DNA from: Saccharomycopsis fibuligera x Saccharomycopsis cf. fibuligera
Taxonomy: Eukaryota; Ascomycota; Saccharomycetes; Ascoideales; Saccharomycopsidaceae
Assembly (NCBI GenBank): GCA_001936135.1
Contig: CP012814.1
Span: forward strand, 1-64,000
Direction of reading: 5' to 3'
DNA: 64,000 bases
Shown: positions 11,205 to 20,324 of the stretch, one piece after another
How the letters are laid out: each line of letters starts with the position of its first letter
How positions within the stretch are numbered: position 1 is the stretch's first letter
The notes under the pieces: model-generated
What the model was told of the DNA's origin: nothing
The model's database searches: none
What the model saw: the letters and a program-made list of their open reading frames with translations, nothing else
Made by a program: the position numbers and the translations under genes

Positions 11205-11251
11205 GCGGAACTAGTGATAGACCCCAGTTAAAGCGGAACTAGTGAAAGACC
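11205..11251 (+). repeat. two 19-bp direct repeats, 28-bp period
   Basis: GCGGAACTAGTGATAGACC (11205-11223) recurs with one change at 11233-11251. The function is unknown; it lies between the palindrome and the GC-rich island of the recombinase element. Confidence 0.7.
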
Positions 11252-11423
11252 TCACGTTGCAGTTATATTAGCAGCTATTATGCTCAGCTATAAGCGTCAT
11301 TAAGATACACTGGCTATAATTGTACTTCTTTTAATAAATAATGTTTTTTGTCTTGCTACAATCTGCTTGTATACCAAGTATGTTACAGTGCCAACTTCAC
11401 TCTATGCATGTTGTAAGCACGAC

Positions 11424-11960
11424 TTCTAATGGAGACTGCCCCGCGTGCCCTACCCTTTATTGGACTTCCGGGCGGCGGCTCGCACCCTCGAGCCCTGACC
11501 CTCTGTAGAAAAATTAAAAAAGCGGTATCCTATACCCTCGGGAGCCGACGACCTACAGCCTACAGCCTCACCGGATGTGTCGAGCACCCTGTGACCTACG
11601 CCCTAGCGTGGGAAAACACCCTCGGGCGACCGGGGGCACCCGCCGGAAAGAGCAGCCTATACCCTCGGAGAAAAACAACCGGCGTCCTACAACCTAACGG
11701 GGTAACCTTTGAGCGCTGTGGGACCACCCTGCGGCGAACCGCCTTGCATGAAGGCTACCCTTTGGGACGCATGGCCAGCCTACACCCGCAGATTTGGGCC
11801 ACCCGCATGGCGGCATCCTCGGTTATGGGCGGGTAAACAACCTACCAGAAAGGGGGTGGCATCCTATTTGGAGGGGGTGCACATAGTTAAGGGAGTACCC
11901 TCGCACCCATAGGCGCCATAGTGAAGGGCGATTGGGCACCCTTTCTGGCCACCCTTGATA
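11424..11960 (+). repeat. GC-rich island of iterated CCTAYACCCTCGG-like motifs
   Basis: About 540 bp of clearly higher GC than its surroundings. Short variants of CCTAYACCCTCGG recur every 10-40 bp: ATCCTATACCCTCGGG near 11528, AACACCCTCGGGCG near 11615, AGCCTATACCCTCGGAG near 11653, GGCTACCCTTTGGG near 11753, AGCCTACACCCGCAG near 11777, GTACCCTCGCACCC near 11896, GGCACCCTTTCTGG near 11935. This looks like an array of protein-binding iterons. A 135-codon open frame at 11429-11836 follows the motifs and resembles no protein I know, so I do not call it a gene. Confidence 0.6.
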
Positions 11961-12322
11961 TTTGAGGTAAAAAAAAGGACATTACCCCAGTTACGGTCCT
12001 CTTTTCTTCAACATTTGTATCAACAACGTAAAAAGAATAAATGAGGTTGAAAATTAATAAAGTTCAGGCAAGATGATCAAAAATTATAATGGAAAATTAT
12101 TTGCTCCACTAAGAATATTATGGGTCTCTAGACGTAAACAGAGGAAAAGCAAATACCGGCTAATTTACAAAATATACGAGTGAGCCGAGAAGGTGTGTGT
12201 GGGAAAAGATCATACGTTGGGCAGACCATGGTTGAGGGTGAAGGGGCACGACAGTACAGCGGCAGGAAAAAACGTCGGTTTGGCGAAGGGTGGTACATAA
12301 TGAAGCAAATTGACGGAATTTT

Positions 12323-12421
12323 GGTTTGGCGTGGCACATAGTAAAGAAGGATTTTGGCGAGGAATCGGATTAGGGCCTAGAGTGAGAAAAGTGCGGTTGG
12401 GGGCCAAAGCGGGCAAGTAGG
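12323..12421 (+). repeat. 99-bp direct repeat, right copy
   Basis: Identical as read to 6815-6913. It is preceded by GACGGAATTTT; a similar GGTGAATTTTGG occurs near 6675 on the left side, before the 50-bp tandem units. The left side therefore seems to carry an added minisatellite. Confidence 0.9.
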
Positions 12422-12857
12422 TTTGTGGACATGTTTTCATACTCTTGACTGTTCCGCCAACCAATGTTGTTGTGTGCTTACTGGGAGTTACTATTCGACC
12501 TGAGTTCACATTCCGCATCTTTTGATGTTTTATATTAATAGGCAGAAAATTGCCGTTGGGATGTTTAATGGCTTCATCAACTCATTTTTCAATTTTCTAC
12601 TCCATATAGTTTTCAAATAGATCACAAGAATGAGTGCGGCGCTATACCGTCATTTTATGGGTGTTATGAACCATGAACATTGTCCGGGTAACATATTGAT
12701 CGATCAATAGAGATCTCCGCCTCCTGGAGAGGTGACTCGAGATGACAGGAAGCCATACATGCATTAACAGATATCTCACACGGAGAACAGTTAGTAGCAA
12801 GATAGACAAGGTCAGAAATTTACACCTGTATTGCAGGCTTAAGGCAAATAAACAAAT
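12422..12857. other. intergenic, promoter of the Zn2Cys6 gene
   Basis: Ordinary AT-rich sequence with no supported gene. It contains a CTCCGCCTCCTGGAG inverted repeat at 12715-12729. Confidence 0.4.
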
Positions 12858-14858
12858 ATGCCAGAATCGTCTTCAGCCTCTAAAAGAAGTTCAGCCACCA
12901 AGTTGCAGAACAAGAAGTTTCCGAAGGCGTTTAAAAGATCCAGATCTGGATGTCTGGCTTGTAAAGCGAGGCACATAAAATGTGATGAAGGGCGTCCCAA
13001 GTGCCGAAACTGTTCATCAAAAAAACTCAAATGCCAATATCAAATGAAGATTCAGTTCAAGGAAGATCTAATCTCTAAAAACAAATGTTTTGGCAGAGAA
13101 GGAGTTTGGTCTAAGCATAATAATGTCCAAAATAATCATAATCTGGATAATGCGTCTACTTCTATTGGAACTGTTTTTTTTCTTGATATGAAGAATTTCC
13201 AAAAGCTACGATGCATTAATTATTATCTCAGTGATTTTGACGAATCATTAGATAGTCATACATGCTACTTTGACCATAGGAATTATGACAATGACTCTCT
13301 TGCGACCAAAAGATTTGATTTCGAGTCACTTCACCAGTATTTGTCCAGAAAATATCTTTCAAAAACAGTACGGCAGCGCACCCCATTCAATATGAAGATT
13401 GACTCCAATATTTCTCATGCTTTGAGCTTTTATATAGAATATGTGTCCCCAATTTTTAATCCAGTCAAAGTTCAAAACATCAATTCATTACTTGTACATC
13501 GCTCAACATCTCAAAACGGTAATTCCAAAAGCAGCCACAATAATAATGTGAGATTAATTTTACATAATGGGCTAGATATGAATAGCCTTATACAATATGG
13601 TCAGGTTTATCAACATGTATTACTATTCAGCTTAAGTATTGGATCCCTCTACTTGTCCAAATTCAATAATTTAGGGCAGCAAGAACAAAAGTATTGGTAT
13701 GGTCTCAGTCAGACCCTCAGGGCTTCTGGATTCAAGTACTTGATATCAAGTTTACAAGCAACTGCTCCATCAAACCAAGTGAAAGTAGATCTACTACTAT
13801 CTTTTCTATTGATTACATTGTATGATCTTGCACATAACTGCGATAACAGCTGGAGCAAGCAATTTGAAACGTGTAAATGTATTTTAAATAAAGCAGTTGT
13901 TGATCCAGAGAAGTTCGACGTGGTAGAGCTGTCGCTATTTAGATATGTTATTGAATTTTTTGCCTACCAAGAATCTATGGGAAGAACTGCTTGCAAAGGA
14001 TCCAATATTTTTAACCGCAATATTAAAAGCTCTGAAAATCAGTCATCAACAGAACAGAATGCTATCAGTCCACAAGGGTTTTCAGAAAGTATTGATTGCC
14101 CCAGTAAAGAAGAGATTGTTTTGATACCCTGGATGGGCTGTGATAAAAGATTGGTGGGTATTATTAGTGATATAACTGATTTGTCTTTTGAGAGACTTAA
14201 TTTAAATATTGATTCAATGGACTTCCTGATTATGGCAAGTAATCTTAGCTCAAGATTGGAACAGATAGCCTTGAAAGATTTTGATTTTGATAATTATCTC
14301 ATTTCCATTGATAGCGGGTTCTTTGATAGCCAGTCGACGAGGTCCAGTGATTTTGATCAAGAAAGTCTTCTCTATGTCAATCAGCTTGATCTTGACACCA
14401 ATAGATACACTATAGAGGACTTTTGCTTTCTTTTAGCCTGTGAAGTTAAACGCTTGAGTGCAACATTATACATTGAAAGCGCAATCTTTAACAGATTCCC
14501 TAGTCATCCAGAAAACACTGATCTTGTCAACAAGATTTACAAGTACATAAGATTTATTGTCATCGACAACAATTATCGATGGAGCTCCTTGACATGGCCA
14601 TTATATATAATATCTGCAGAGTTAAATCTTTTGGATAGTTCGTCTGAAGTCAAAAAATTGAACATACTTAAAATGTTGGAGACATTGGAGTTGAATAGCT
14701 TGGGGAATATTAGTCGTGCAAAGGAGAGTGTAATAGAGATTTGGAAAAGACGGAGCTTGGGGAATGGTGAAGTTAAGATGAGTCCAGCAGAACGAGCAGA
14801 TCAAAATGATTGGGAAACATACATAGTTGACTTTGATTGCAATCTTTCGCTAGCCTAA
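12858..14858 (+). CDS. Zn2Cys6 transcription factor (Fungal_trans_2-like)
   Basis: A 666-residue protein. The zinc cluster near the N terminus is complete: C32, C35, C42, C49, C52, C59 (C-x2-C-x6-C-x6-C-x2-C-x6-C), preceded by a basic stretch (KKFPKAFKRSRS). The rest is a helical regulatory region with the pattern seen in Uga3/Lys14-type factors: an F-Y-x-E-Y-V-S-P-x-F-N-P segment near residue 200 and a helical run (VDLLLSFLLITLYDLAHNC) near residue 315. It is probably a nuclear DNA-binding regulator. Residue 33 is encoded by CTG, so it would be Ser under the alternative yeast code. It lies 1 kb upstream of, and in line with, an oligopeptide transporter gene, which makes a local regulatory role plausible but unproven. 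I cannot assign an ortholog. Confidence 0.85.
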   Translation: MPESSSASKRSSATKLQNKKFPKAFKRSRSGCLACKARHIKCDEGRPKCRNCSSKKLKCQYQMKIQFKEDLISKNKCFGREGVWSKHNNVQNNHNLDNASTSIGTVFFLDMKNFQKLRCINYYLSDFDESLDSHTCYFDHRNYDNDSLATKRFDFESLHQYLSRKYLSKTVRQRTPFNMKIDSNISHALSFYIEYVSPIFNPVKVQNINSLLVHRSTSQNGNSKSSHNNNVRLILHNGLDMNSLIQYGQVYQHVLLFSLSIGSLYLSKFNNLGQQEQKYWYGLSQTLRASGFKYLISSLQATAPSNQVKVDLLLSFLLITLYDLAHNCDNSWSKQFETCKCILNKAVVDPEKFDVVELSLFRYVIEFFAYQESMGRTACKGSNIFNRNIKSSENQSSTEQNAISPQGFSESIDCPSKEEIVLIPWMGCDKRLVGIISDITDLSFERLNLNIDSMDFLIMASNLSSRLEQIALKDFDFDNYLISIDSGFFDSQSTRSSDFDQESLLYVNQLDLDTNRYTIEDFCFLLACEVKRLSATLYIESAIFNRFPSHPENTDLVNKIYKYIRFIVIDNNYRWSSLTWPLYIISAELNLLDSSSEVKKLNILKMLETLELNSLGNISRAKESVIEIWKRRSLGNGEVKMSPAERADQNDWETYIVDFDCNLSLA

Positions 14859-15861
14859 CGAGCTCGCTTCGTCTTATCTTATCATACTTTAATTATTCTA
14901 TTGTTTTTTATTCCAATTTATGAGTAGGTCTCATAGATATGTACATGGTGTTGCGCTAGATAAGGATTGGCTTATCTGTAAACATAGACACTTGCAGAAA
15001 TAGAGTGTTAGGCAAGTTTGACAGATTAAATAAGACCAGATAGCGAAAATTTAAGGAAGGTAGTTCCTGCACAATATGCAAGGTTAAAGAAGTTATGACT
15101 TGCATGCTTAGTTAGAACTAGCAATCCTTTAGATTAAACCGTGGGAAAACCAGCATATTAATTTCGACAGATATGGATGTAGAATGGTTATGAGCATATC
15201 GTGCAAAGACCTCCGCCAGCCAGTCATGCATAGTGGCATTTGGCTCATTCCCAGTTTGAAATCCAACATTCATCAGTTTTCAATTATATAATACCCGGGG
15301 TAACGCGTAATATTCTACTCTTGGCAATAGCGTGACTTGGGCAGAATAATTAATTTGGATTCTTCATGCTACCTAAACTAATGACTGTCTTGGTGGGGTG
15401 TGGTAGGTAACGCAAGACGAATCAGAGGCTATTAGCTTGTGGGGTGTTGTATTCAATAATGAAATGGTGAAGATAACCGGAGTGTCTCCGTTAAGTCAAA
15501 GATAATAAGCCGTTGTGCCGGTTATTATTACTAGAAATAATGTCACCGAGATATAATCTAGTTCGCAGGACTTGAGTATCCGTAAATGGCTTTTGAAATC
15601 CCCCGGAAGGTCTAGCCGCAACTAGGCGCGTCCCTGCAGCAGGAAGCATGGTTTTTGCGGTGGATGCTCATGCGTAAACATGCACCTTTGACATATCACC
15701 AAAGCACCTCCACATATTGAAAAAGTACAATTGCCTTCAAGCTAGATACAAATAGATCAAATATTCTTTATCTTATATGATTTCCTCTTGTTTTTTTACT
15801 CTTTTTCTCTTGCTAATTCAACTTATATATTTGTTTTTGGTAACATACACAAAAAGGTAAC
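14859..15861 (+). promoter_or_regulatory. 1-kb intergenic, OPT promoter, with GATA motifs
   Basis: CTTATC occurs at 14873-14878 and 14878-14883. An inverted pair GATAAG/CTTATC lies at 14959-14964 and 14971-14976. GATA factors control nitrogen-regulated transporters in yeasts, so these may serve the downstream transporter, although they lie about 900 bp from its start and close to the upstream gene's end. The region just before the start is pyrimidine-rich (15780-15840), a common yeast promoter feature. Confidence 0.35.
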
Positions 15862-18195
15862 ATGACTAATAGTACACATACAGAGGCTTTAGGCTCGGGC
15901 GAAAACAGCATTGACGACATCGAGAAAAAAGCAGTGGTAGAGGACACTTTTGCCAGCGATGGCCAGAACAAGAATATCGATGGTTTTGAAGAAGAAATGC
16001 TAATATATGGTGCAGATGAAATTCTTGATGAATCTGCTGATGATTCTCCTTTGCCGGAGGTGAGAGCTGTTGTCCGTCCCCATGATGATGATACATTGCC
16101 GGTAAATACTTTTAGAGCATGGCTTTTGGGTATTTTATTCACCATAATTGGTGCTGGTACAAATCAGTTTTTTTCTTTGAGATACCCTGGTATAACAATT
16201 TCCTCTTTGGTTGCTCAATTGGTTTCATATCCTTGTGGTCAATTTTTAGCTCATGTTTTGCCAATATACACTATCAATCTTGGCAAACTAGGCTCTTTCC
16301 GGCTAAATTCTGATCGAAATTTCAACAAAAAAGAGCACACACTTATTACTATAATGGCTAATATTTCCTTCACTGCTGCCTGGGCAACCGACGTTATTCA
16401 AGCGCAATATATCTATGGAAGTACAGCTCCCGCCGGCTACCAAATATTGATGGTTTTGACTTGCCAATTATTTGGATTAGGTGTAGCAGGTTTGATGGAT
16501 AATATACTAGTTCATGACTCCCATAATTACTGGCCGAATAACTTAGCAAATGTCGCTTTATTTGAAACGTTGCATTCAAATCCTAATCCAACTGCAAATG
16601 GTTGGAAAATTACGAGATTGAGATTTTTTGTCGTTGTGTTCACAATCTCTTTTGTCTATTACTTTTTTCCAGGTTTTATATTCCAGGCATTATCCTACTT
16701 TACTTGGATCTGTTGGATTGTTCCGGACAATGTGGTGGTAAACCAAATATTTGGTCAAGTACAAGGGCTAGGTTTCTCGCCAATAACCTTCGATTGGTCC
16801 CAAATCAGTTATGCAAATAACTCACCTTTGCTTATCCCAATTTCATCACATTTCAATACAATTTTAGGTTGGTTATTATTTTATGGTATCTTGCCTCTTA
16901 TTCTCTATTACAGAAATATTATGGATTTTGGGTATCTTCCCATTTCTTCCTCCCTGATTTTTGATAACAAAGGTCAAAAGTATAATGGTTCTAGAGTCCT
17001 TGATCCAATAACAAAATCTTTGGACGTTAGCAAATACAAAGAGTATTCTCCTCCCTTCTTGGCAACTACTTATGCAATTACATATGCCCTTTCTTTCGCG
17101 GTTCTTTCTTCCTCAGTCGTTCATGTTATATTGTATCATGGCAAAGATATTATACAAGCATTCAAAGGAAATCATAAGAAAGATGTTCATGTTAGAGCAA
17201 TGGAAAAATACAATCCTGTACCTAAATGGTGGTATATTGTCTTGACGATTGTTGTCTACGGTGTCACAATCCTCACTATGGAGGTATATAACACCAAGTT
17301 CCCTGTATGGGGGATTACTATTGCGTTACTTATGGTTATTGTCTTCATACTTCCAATAGGCATTGTTTATGCCAGAACAAATATTAATACCAACAATATG
17401 ACCACGTTAGCACAGCTTATTGCAGGTTACTGCATGGATCCACCGAAACCGATAGTTTCTTTAACTTGGAAATTTTATGCTTTTACGGGCGTTTTCCAAG
17501 GGTTGAATTTCAGTCAAGATATCAAATTAGGGTACTATATGAAGGTCCCTAAAAGAACAGTCTTTTGGGGCCAGTTTTTTTCCTGCGTTATAGGAGCTTT
17601 AGTTCAGGTGGGTATTCAAATTTTCATGCTAAATAATGTTGATGATATTTGCCTGACGACTCAGAAGGACCATTTTACATGCCCACAAGGAAACACAAAC
17701 TTTGCTGCATCTGTAATATGGGGATTGGTAGGTCCAAAGAGACTTATCTCTGCAGGAAAAATTTATTCAGGCTTGCTTCATCTTTTTTGGATTGGGCCCG
17801 TCCTTGTTATAATTACTTGGACGCTACAGAAAAAGTTCCCTGACAATAAATACTTTAGCAATATTAACTGGATTGTCTTTTTTGGCGCTACTCGAAACTA
17901 TCCATCAGCTACAGGCTTAAACTATACTGCAGGATTTATTGTTGGTTTCATTTTCAACTATCTCATAAAAAAAAAATGGAGTGCATGGTGGCTAAAGTAT
18001 AACTTTGTCTTATCCTGCGCTTTGGACGTTGGTGTCGCAATATCTGGTATTGTAATTTTTTTCTGTCTCAGCTACCCTGGAGCAAGTTTAAACTGGTGGG
18101 GCAACAGCGTATATAAGAACAATGCAGATGGTAGGCTAACTCCATATCTCCCAATGCCCAGCAAAGGATATTTTGGTCCAGATAGTTGGTCTTGA
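15862..18195 (+). CDS. OPT-family oligopeptide transporter
   Basis: A 777-residue polytopic membrane protein of the oligopeptide transporter family, importing small peptides with protons across the plasma membrane. It has an acidic cytosolic N terminus (about 85 residues), then many hydrophobic spans beginning at WLLGILFTIIGAGTNQFFSL. The family signature F-N-x-K-E-H is seen at 154-159, followed by TLITIMANIS. Other OPT landmarks are LVSYPCGQFLAHVLP, the aromatic loop YPGASLNWWGN and the C-terminal YFGPDSWS. The length fits yeast OPTs (about 750-900). It is convergent with a secreted repeat-peptide precursor and downstream of a zinc-cluster gene. CUG-clade yeasts carry several OPT paralogs; I cannot say which this is. 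Confidence 0.93.
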   Translation: MTNSTHTEALGSGENSIDDIEKKAVVEDTFASDGQNKNIDGFEEEMLIYGADEILDESADDSPLPEVRAVVRPHDDDTLPVNTFRAWLLGILFTIIGAGTNQFFSLRYPGITISSLVAQLVSYPCGQFLAHVLPIYTINLGKLGSFRLNSDRNFNKKEHTLITIMANISFTAAWATDVIQAQYIYGSTAPAGYQILMVLTCQLFGLGVAGLMDNILVHDSHNYWPNNLANVALFETLHSNPNPTANGWKITRLRFFVVVFTISFVYYFFPGFIFQALSYFTWICWIVPDNVVVNQIFGQVQGLGFSPITFDWSQISYANNSPLLIPISSHFNTILGWLLFYGILPLILYYRNIMDFGYLPISSSLIFDNKGQKYNGSRVLDPITKSLDVSKYKEYSPPFLATTYAITYALSFAVLSSSVVHVILYHGKDIIQAFKGNHKKDVHVRAMEKYNPVPKWWYIVLTIVVYGVTILTMEVYNTKFPVWGITIALLMVIVFILPIGIVYARTNINTNNMTTLAQLIAGYCMDPPKPIVSLTWKFYAFTGVFQGLNFSQDIKLGYYMKVPKRTVFWGQFFSCVIGALVQVGIQIFMLNNVDDICLTTQKDHFTCPQGNTNFAASVIWGLVGPKRLISAGKIYSGLLHLFWIGPVLVIITWTLQKKFPDNKYFSNINWIVFFGATRNYPSATGLNYTAGFIVGFIFNYLIKKKWSAWWLKYNFVLSCALDVGVAISGIVIFFCLSYPGASLNWWGNSVYKNNADGRLTPYLPMPSKGYFGPDSWS

Positions 18196-18540
18196 TTGAT
18201 GCAACTAATCGCAGGAGATTGTTTCAGATTATTTGGCTATTAAAATGTTGTGGCATTATTGTTCATAAAACATTGTGTTTTAACTTATATATATTTTTAC
18301 AAATGCTTTTTTAGAAAACGTTTTATTACGCAAATAATCTCAAGTTAGGAAATTTAGAATAGGTATACATAACGCATAAAAAATATTTCATGCCAAAAAA
18401 AAAATTAATAAAATGAAAAAAAAACTCAGGGGCAGGAAGGTCGCCAGAAAGTTTGGCAAGAATTAGAAACGTTTGGAGTAGAAGCAATAAAATAATTTTT
18501 AGAATAAAGGGTGATACAAAAAAATTTTCTGTCAATCATT
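18196..18540. terminator. shared 3' region of two convergent genes
   Basis: 345 bp between the OPT stop and the stop of the convergent repeat-protein gene. It is AT-rich, with TATATATATTTTTAC and A-rich runs suited to 3'-end formation in both directions. No gene is seen. Confidence 0.4.
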
Positions 18541-20157
18541 TTAGATGAAAAGCACTGGAATTACTAAAGCAACAGCAGCTTGAGCGATCAAAATACCTTT
18601 GTTGGAGTTACTAAAGTCAACTAACTTAAAAGCACCACTGCTGGAGTTCACTGCTGGAACAGAAGTAGTGTTTCCTGCAGAACTGCTTTCAGATACATCT
18701 CTTGGCAAGATGCTAACAACACCATCGACAATATCGACAACATCGGTAACGGCACCACCGACGAGAGAGGTAACACCGTCAACAATAATACCAACATCAG
18801 TCAATGCACCGTCAACAATGTGGGTAACACCACCAATAACAGTAGTGAGACCGTTAATTAAGTCTCTCTTTTGTTCTCTTGGCAAGATGCTGACAAGTCC
18901 ATCGACAACATCGACAACATCGGTAACGGCACCACCGACGAGAGAAGTAACACCGTCAACAATAATACCGACGTCGGTCAATGCACCGTCAACAATGTGG
19001 GTAACACCACCAATAACAGTAGTGAGTCCGTGAATCAAATCTCTTTTTGGCAAGATGCTGACAACACCGTCTACAACATCAACAACATCGGTAACGGCAC
19101 CACCGACGAGAGAAGTAACACCGTCAACAATAATACCGACGTCGGTCAATGCACCGTCAACAATGTGGGTAACACCACCAATAACAGTAGTGAGTCCGTG
19201 AATCAAATCTCTTTTTGGCAAAATGCTGACAACACCGTCTACAACATCAACAACATCGGTAACGGCACCACCGACGAGAGAAGTAACACCGTCAACAATA
19301 ATACCGACGTCGGTCAATGCACCGTCAACAATGTGGGTAACACCACCAATAACAGTAGTGAGTCCGTGAATCAAATCTCTTTTTGGCAAAATGCTGACAA
19401 GTCCATCAACAACATCGACAACATCGGTAACTGCACCGCCGACGAGAGAGGTAACACCGTCAACAACAATACCGACGTCGGTCAATGCACCGTCAACAAT
19501 GTGGGTAACACCACCAATAACAGTAGTGAGTCCGTGAATCAAATCTCTTTTTGGCAAGATGCTGACAACACCGTCTACAACATCAACAACATCGGTAACG
19601 GCACCACCGACGAGAGAAGTAACACCGTCAACAATAATACCGACGTCGGTCAATGCACCGTCAACAATGTGGGTAACACCACCAATAACAGTAGTGAGTC
19701 CGTGAATCAAATCTCTTTTTGGCAAAATGCTGACAACACCGTCTACAACATCAACGACGTCAGTAACTGCACCGCCGACGAGAGAGGTAACACCATCAAC
19801 AATAATTCCAACATCAGTCAATGCACCATCAACAATATGTGTAGCACCACCAATTACAGTAGTAAGCCCATTTACCAAATCTCTTTTTTCTTCTCTTGGC
19901 AAGATGCTGACAACTCCGTCTACAACATCAACGACGTCAGTAACAGCTCCACCAACAAGAGAAGTAACACCGTCTGCAATAATTCCAACATCCGTTAAAG
20001 CACCATCAACAACGTGGGTAGCACCACCAATAACAGTGGTGAGACCATTGAGTAGATCTCTTTTTTCTTCAGCTGGCTGTAATTTTTCGTCATTGATTGG
20101 AATAGAAGCTGCTGTTTGAAAAGCAAAAGCTGCAAAAAATAGTCTTGATACCAACAT
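18541..20157 (-). CDS. secreted precursor of eight tandem Kex2-bounded peptides, probably GPI-anchored
   Basis: A 538-residue protein. An N-terminal signal peptide (MLVSRLFFAAFAFQTAASIP) and a short acidic pro-segment end at KR (32-33). Eight near-identical 54-residue units follow at 34-87, 93-146, 149-202, 205-258, 261-314, 317-370, 373-426 and 432-485. Each starts DL[LVI] and ends SILP, and each is preceded by Lys-Arg (KR, EEKR or EQKR), the site cut by the Golgi protease Kex2. Units contain about seven Asp, no Lys/Arg and no Cys, and are rich in V/G/I: acidic and hydrophobic. The tail is Ser/Asn/Thr-rich and ends in a hydrophobic segment (GILIAQAAVALVIPVLFI), typical of a GPI signal. The layout recalls Candida Ece1 and other Kex2-processed fungal repeat proteins, but the peptide resembles none I know. 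A TATAAAAG box lies at 20325-20332. Confidence 0.85.
   Translation of the reverse strand: MLVSRLFFAAFAFQTAASIPINDEKLQPAEEKRDLLNGLTTVIGGATHVVDGALTDVGIIADGVTSLVGGAVTDVVDVVDGVVSILPREEKRDLVNGLTTVIGGATHIVDGALTDVGIIVDGVTSLVGGAVTDVVDVVDGVVSILPKRDLIHGLTTVIGGVTHIVDGALTDVGIIVDGVTSLVGGAVTDVVDVVDGVVSILPKRDLIHGLTTVIGGVTHIVDGALTDVGIVVDGVTSLVGGAVTDVVDVVDGLVSILPKRDLIHGLTTVIGGVTHIVDGALTDVGIIVDGVTSLVGGAVTDVVDVVDGVVSILPKRDLIHGLTTVIGGVTHIVDGALTDVGIIVDGVTSLVGGAVTDVVDVVDGVVSILPKRDLIHGLTTVIGGVTHIVDGALTDVGIIVDGVTSLVGGAVTDVVDVVDGLVSILPREQKRDLINGLTTVIGGVTHIVDGALTDVGIIVDGVTSLVGGAVTDVVDIVDGVVSILPRDVSESSSAGNTTSVPAVNSSSGAFKLVDFSNSNKGILIAQAAVALVIPVLFI
18703..20058 (-). repeat. eight 162-bp coding tandem repeats at 168/177-bp spacing
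   Basis: The DNA underlying the peptide units is highly conserved, especially between about 18.95 and 19.75 kb, where long blocks are identical as read. Outer units are more diverged. This suggests recent expansion or gene conversion in the middle of the array. The repeats also create a long accidental open frame on the plus strand (18871-19998). Confidence 0.9.
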
Positions 20158-20324
20158 TTTATCAAATATAGTGATACACAGTCAAAACAGCTACTAGAAC
20201 AAGTAAAATTGAATATAGAGAAGAAAAGAAATTTGCAAAGAAGAAAGTCGACTAAGGTTTCTGTGAAGAATATTGTTACAAAAGATTTCAATTAAAAAAG
20301 GCAGCAGGATGGGTAGTGTTGATG

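Larger units (their letters stand above)
6815..12421. mobile_element. candidate tyrosine-recombinase element bounded by 99-bp direct repeats
   Basis: Two direct repeats of 99 bp, identical as read, lie at 6815-6913 and 12323-12421. Between them are one large minus-strand tyrosine recombinase gene (7576-10875), its promoter, a 14-bp CG-rich palindrome (11073-11086), a pair of 19-bp repeats (11205-11251) and a GC-rich island of iterated motifs (about 11424-11960). Fungal Cryptons are DNA transposons encoding a tyrosine recombinase, usually without terminal repeats. The direct repeats here could be recombination sites, target duplications, or a local subtelomeric repeat family. The unit boundary is inference; the recombinase gene is the secure part. 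Confidence 0.5.

Noticed and set aside
11429-11836. 135-codon open frame in the GC-rich island
   Set aside because: Explained by low stop-codon density in GC-rich repeats; no recognisable motifs.
18871-19998. 375-codon plus-strand open frame opposite the peptide gene
   Set aside because: Asn/Thr/Ser repeats arise from reading the 168-bp coding repeats antisense; the minus-strand frame has a signal peptide, Kex2 sites and a GPI signal.
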